Assembly (NCBI GenBank): GCA_011773795.1
Contig: WVWW01000032.1
Span: 1,608-10,153 of the forward strand
Direction of reading: 5' to 3'
DNA: 8,546 nt
Source: Acidobacteriota bacterium
GTDB taxonomy: Bacteria > Acidobacteriota > Polarisedimenticolia > Polarisedimenticolales > Polarisedimenticolaceae
Shown here: in pieces, positions 7,596 to 8,546 of the stretch
Position numbering within the stretch: the stretch's first letter is position 1
Layout of the letters: each line of letters begins with the position of its first letter
Notes under the pieces: generated by a model
The model's database searches: none
What the model saw: only the letters and a program-made list of their open reading frames with translations
What the model was told of the DNA's origin: nothing
Program-made: the position numbers and the translations under genes

Positions 7596-7946
7596 GGGGG
7601 CGAACAGGCTTCGACGGGGAGGCAGAGGCGTCAGTAGCACGTCGAGGGCCATCTCCTCGTTAATCCGATGGAAAACAATAGTCGCCAATAACGACTACGC
7701 ACTCGCGGCTTAATTAGACCGTGACGTCTCGCAGGTGGCTCGCCCGAGGCGACCTGTGAGGCGACGCTAATTCGGGCTGGTGGGAACGTGACGCCCGTAA
7801 CGTTTCCACGAGACTTAACGGGCTGGCTGTCCGCTGGTTTGCCGTTCAGCAGGCGGGCAGTGAGATAAACACCGAGCCGGCTAAACGTGTAGAAGCTTCC
7901 GTACGAACCTTCTCGGACGCGGGTTCGATTCCCGCCGCCTCCACCA
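7596..7946 (+). ncRNA. ssrA: Transfer-messenger RNA (tmRNA, SsrA)
   Basis: tmRNA rescues ribosomes stalled on broken mRNAs and adds a degradation tag. The 5' end GGGGGCG (7596-7602) pairs over seven positions with CGCCTCC (7936-7942), including the third-position G-U pair that marks alanine identity. The conserved 5' sequence AACAGGCTTCGACGGGG follows, and GGTTCGATTCC (7922-7932) forms the T-arm. A discriminator A and an encoded CCA end the molecule at 7946. It is a one-piece tmRNA of 351 nt, ordinary in length. The tag reading frame begins after ATAGTC, just as in E. coli. Confidence 0.96.
7684..7713 (+). CDS. tmRNA-encoded proteolysis tag
   Basis: The resume codon GCC at 7684 opens the frame Ala-Asn-Asn-Asp-Tyr-Ala-Leu-Ala-Ala-stop (TAA 7711-7713). 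With the alanine carried by the tmRNA itself, the full tag is Ala plus these nine residues. It is one residue shorter than the E. coli tag and ends in the universal Ala-Leu-Ala-Ala recognised by ClpXP-type proteases. Confidence 0.92.
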   Translation, partial: ANNDYALAA

Positions 7947-7967
7947 ATCCCGCGTTGCGCGATTGGT
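7943..7967 (+). terminator. Hairpin overlapping the tmRNA 3' end
   Basis: ACCAATC (7943-7949) pairs with GATTGGT (7961-7967) over seven bases. After a C-C mismatch, three more G-C pairs close a GUU loop. The 5' arm contains the discriminator and CCA of the tmRNA, so this structure competes with the mature 3' end. It may stop transcription or guide 3' processing. No U-tract follows, so it is not a typical intrinsic terminator. The rest of the gap to 8053 shows nothing I can name. Confidence 0.4.
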
Positions 7968-8053
7968 GTCAGCGGCGGGCAACGGTCAGCACACCCTCGC
8001 CTGCGGCTCGGCTGTGCAGTACGATTCCCGCCCTGCCGGCCCGTCTCGGTCCT

Positions 8054-8546
8054 TCAGGGACAGACGTCGTCGGGAGTCCTGGGCGTCAGGCCGGAGTCCG
8101 TTCCGTAGGTCCCGCCGACGCACGGCCCCTGCTCCCGGATCACGTAGAAATAGGCCTCTCCGGGCGCCGGCGCCGGCCGCATGTCGTCGTAGTAGGGGCC
8201 GGCGGTGTTGTCCGCGAAGCACTCGCCGACGATCGCGCCGCCGCCGGTCCGCAGGTCCGAGAGCAATCCCGTGACGATGTCGTAGGGCATCGTCGCGGGA
8301 GACGGGTCGAGCCAGCGTAGCTTTGCGAACGAGGCCGGTCCGGGGCAAGAGTAGTATTCGCACTCGATCCCGGGGTAGACCTCGAGCCCCGTGACTTCCT
8401 CAGGCGTCCGGTTCACGCACTCGCCCCCGCCCAAGTCGATCAGGTCCGCGGTTTCCAGCTTGGCCCCGACGATCACGCCGGTGTTCTCGTTCCCGGTGGT
8501 GTCCTCGGCGAGCCCGAAGGGATCGAGGTCGTCGAAGCTCCAGCGA
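8054..8546 (-). CDS. Secreted cysteine-containing protein, C-terminal part (5' end beyond window)
   Basis: On the minus strand the frame is open from the window edge at 8546 to the TGA at 8054-8056 (163 residues). A GTG at 8476 is an in-frame internal codon, and sense sequence continues upstream of it, so the gene is truncated at its 5' end. The segment Lys-Leu-Arg-Trp ... Asp-Pro-Ser-Pro-Ala ... Tyr-Asp-Ile-Val-Thr-Gly-Leu-Leu-Ser-Asp-Leu, then Cys-Phe-Ala-Asp-Asn, Pro-Gly-Glu-Ala-Tyr-Phe-Tyr-Val-Ile-Arg and a final Cys-x-Gly-Gly-Thr-Tyr-Gly-Thr-Asp-Ser, resembles a C-terminal module often seen in large secreted proteins of GC-rich environmental bacteria (YDVxRGxL...G.C...PGxxYxYLVRGxNxCGxGSYGxDS). 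Several cysteines suggest disulfides outside the cytoplasm. It converges on the tmRNA gene. The function of the whole protein cannot be told from this part. Confidence 0.7.
   Translation of the reverse strand, partial: RWSFDDLDPFGLAEDTTGNENTGVIVGAKLETADLIDLGGGECVNRTPEEVTGLEVYPGIECEYYSCPGPASFAKLRWLDPSPATMPYDIVTGLLSDLRTGGGAIVGECFADNTAGPYYDDMRPAPAPGEAYFYVIREQGPCVGGTYGTDSGLTPRTPDDVCP

Noticed and set aside
7955..8363. ORFs on either strand between the tmRNA and the minus-strand gene
   Set aside because: They overlap the tmRNA 3' hairpin or lie out of frame inside the minus-strand gene, with arginine-rich shadow composition.

Overview
This is a GC-rich bacterial window dominated by a two-gene operon (344-6836). 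I read it as encoding two tandem paralogous selenoproteins. A conventional gene caller would split the operon into four ORFs. Each gene has one in-frame TGA (2012-2014 and 4905-4907) at exactly the same place in the protein: 25 residues after the start of the sixth calcium-binding propeller repeat, just before a conserved Ser-x-Phe-Trp-Arg motif. The reading frame stays open and homologous on both sides of each TGA. A short stem-loop with GU in its apical loop sits 18-19 nt after each TGA, as expected for a bacterial SECIS. TGA also serves as an ordinary stop in this window, including at the end of the second selenoprotein gene, so a genome-wide code change does not explain it.

Layout: (1) 1-282, the 3' end of a gene with a PARP-type zinc finger. 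(2) 283-343, a short gap with a -10-like element and a small inverted repeat. (3) 344-3124, a lipoprotein with seven FG-GAP/VCBS-type repeats, Sec557, an ASPIC/UnbV domain and a C-terminal TlpA-like thioredoxin domain (CTSC). (4) 3129-6836, an exported paralog with the same order (Sec593, CGPC) plus a C-terminal TPR region. (5) 6837-6980, a gap with a TATACT element and a strong Shine-Dalgarno. (6) 6981-7529, a small secreted protein. (7) 7596-7946, a complete one-piece tmRNA (ssrA) with tag ANNDYALAA and encoded CCA. (8) 7947-8053, a gap holding a hairpin that overlaps the tmRNA 3' end. (9) 8054-8546 on the minus strand, the C-terminal part of a secreted cysteine-containing repeat protein that runs off the window.

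How the genes fit together: both selenoproteins should be exported, one lipid-anchored and one soluble. Each carries its selenocysteine and a thioredoxin-type CxxC domain on the same chain. I infer an envelope selenol/thiol redox pair, possibly a membrane-bound and a soluble version of one enzyme. The substrate cannot be read from the sequence. No Sec machinery (selA, selB, selC, selD) lies in the window, so the host genome must supply it if the reading is right.

Organism: high GC, many exported FG-GAP/ASPIC proteins and secreted cysteine-patterned proteins suggest an environmental Gram-negative of the Acidobacteriota, Myxococcota or Planctomycetota type. This placement is a weak inference; nothing here fixes the phylum.
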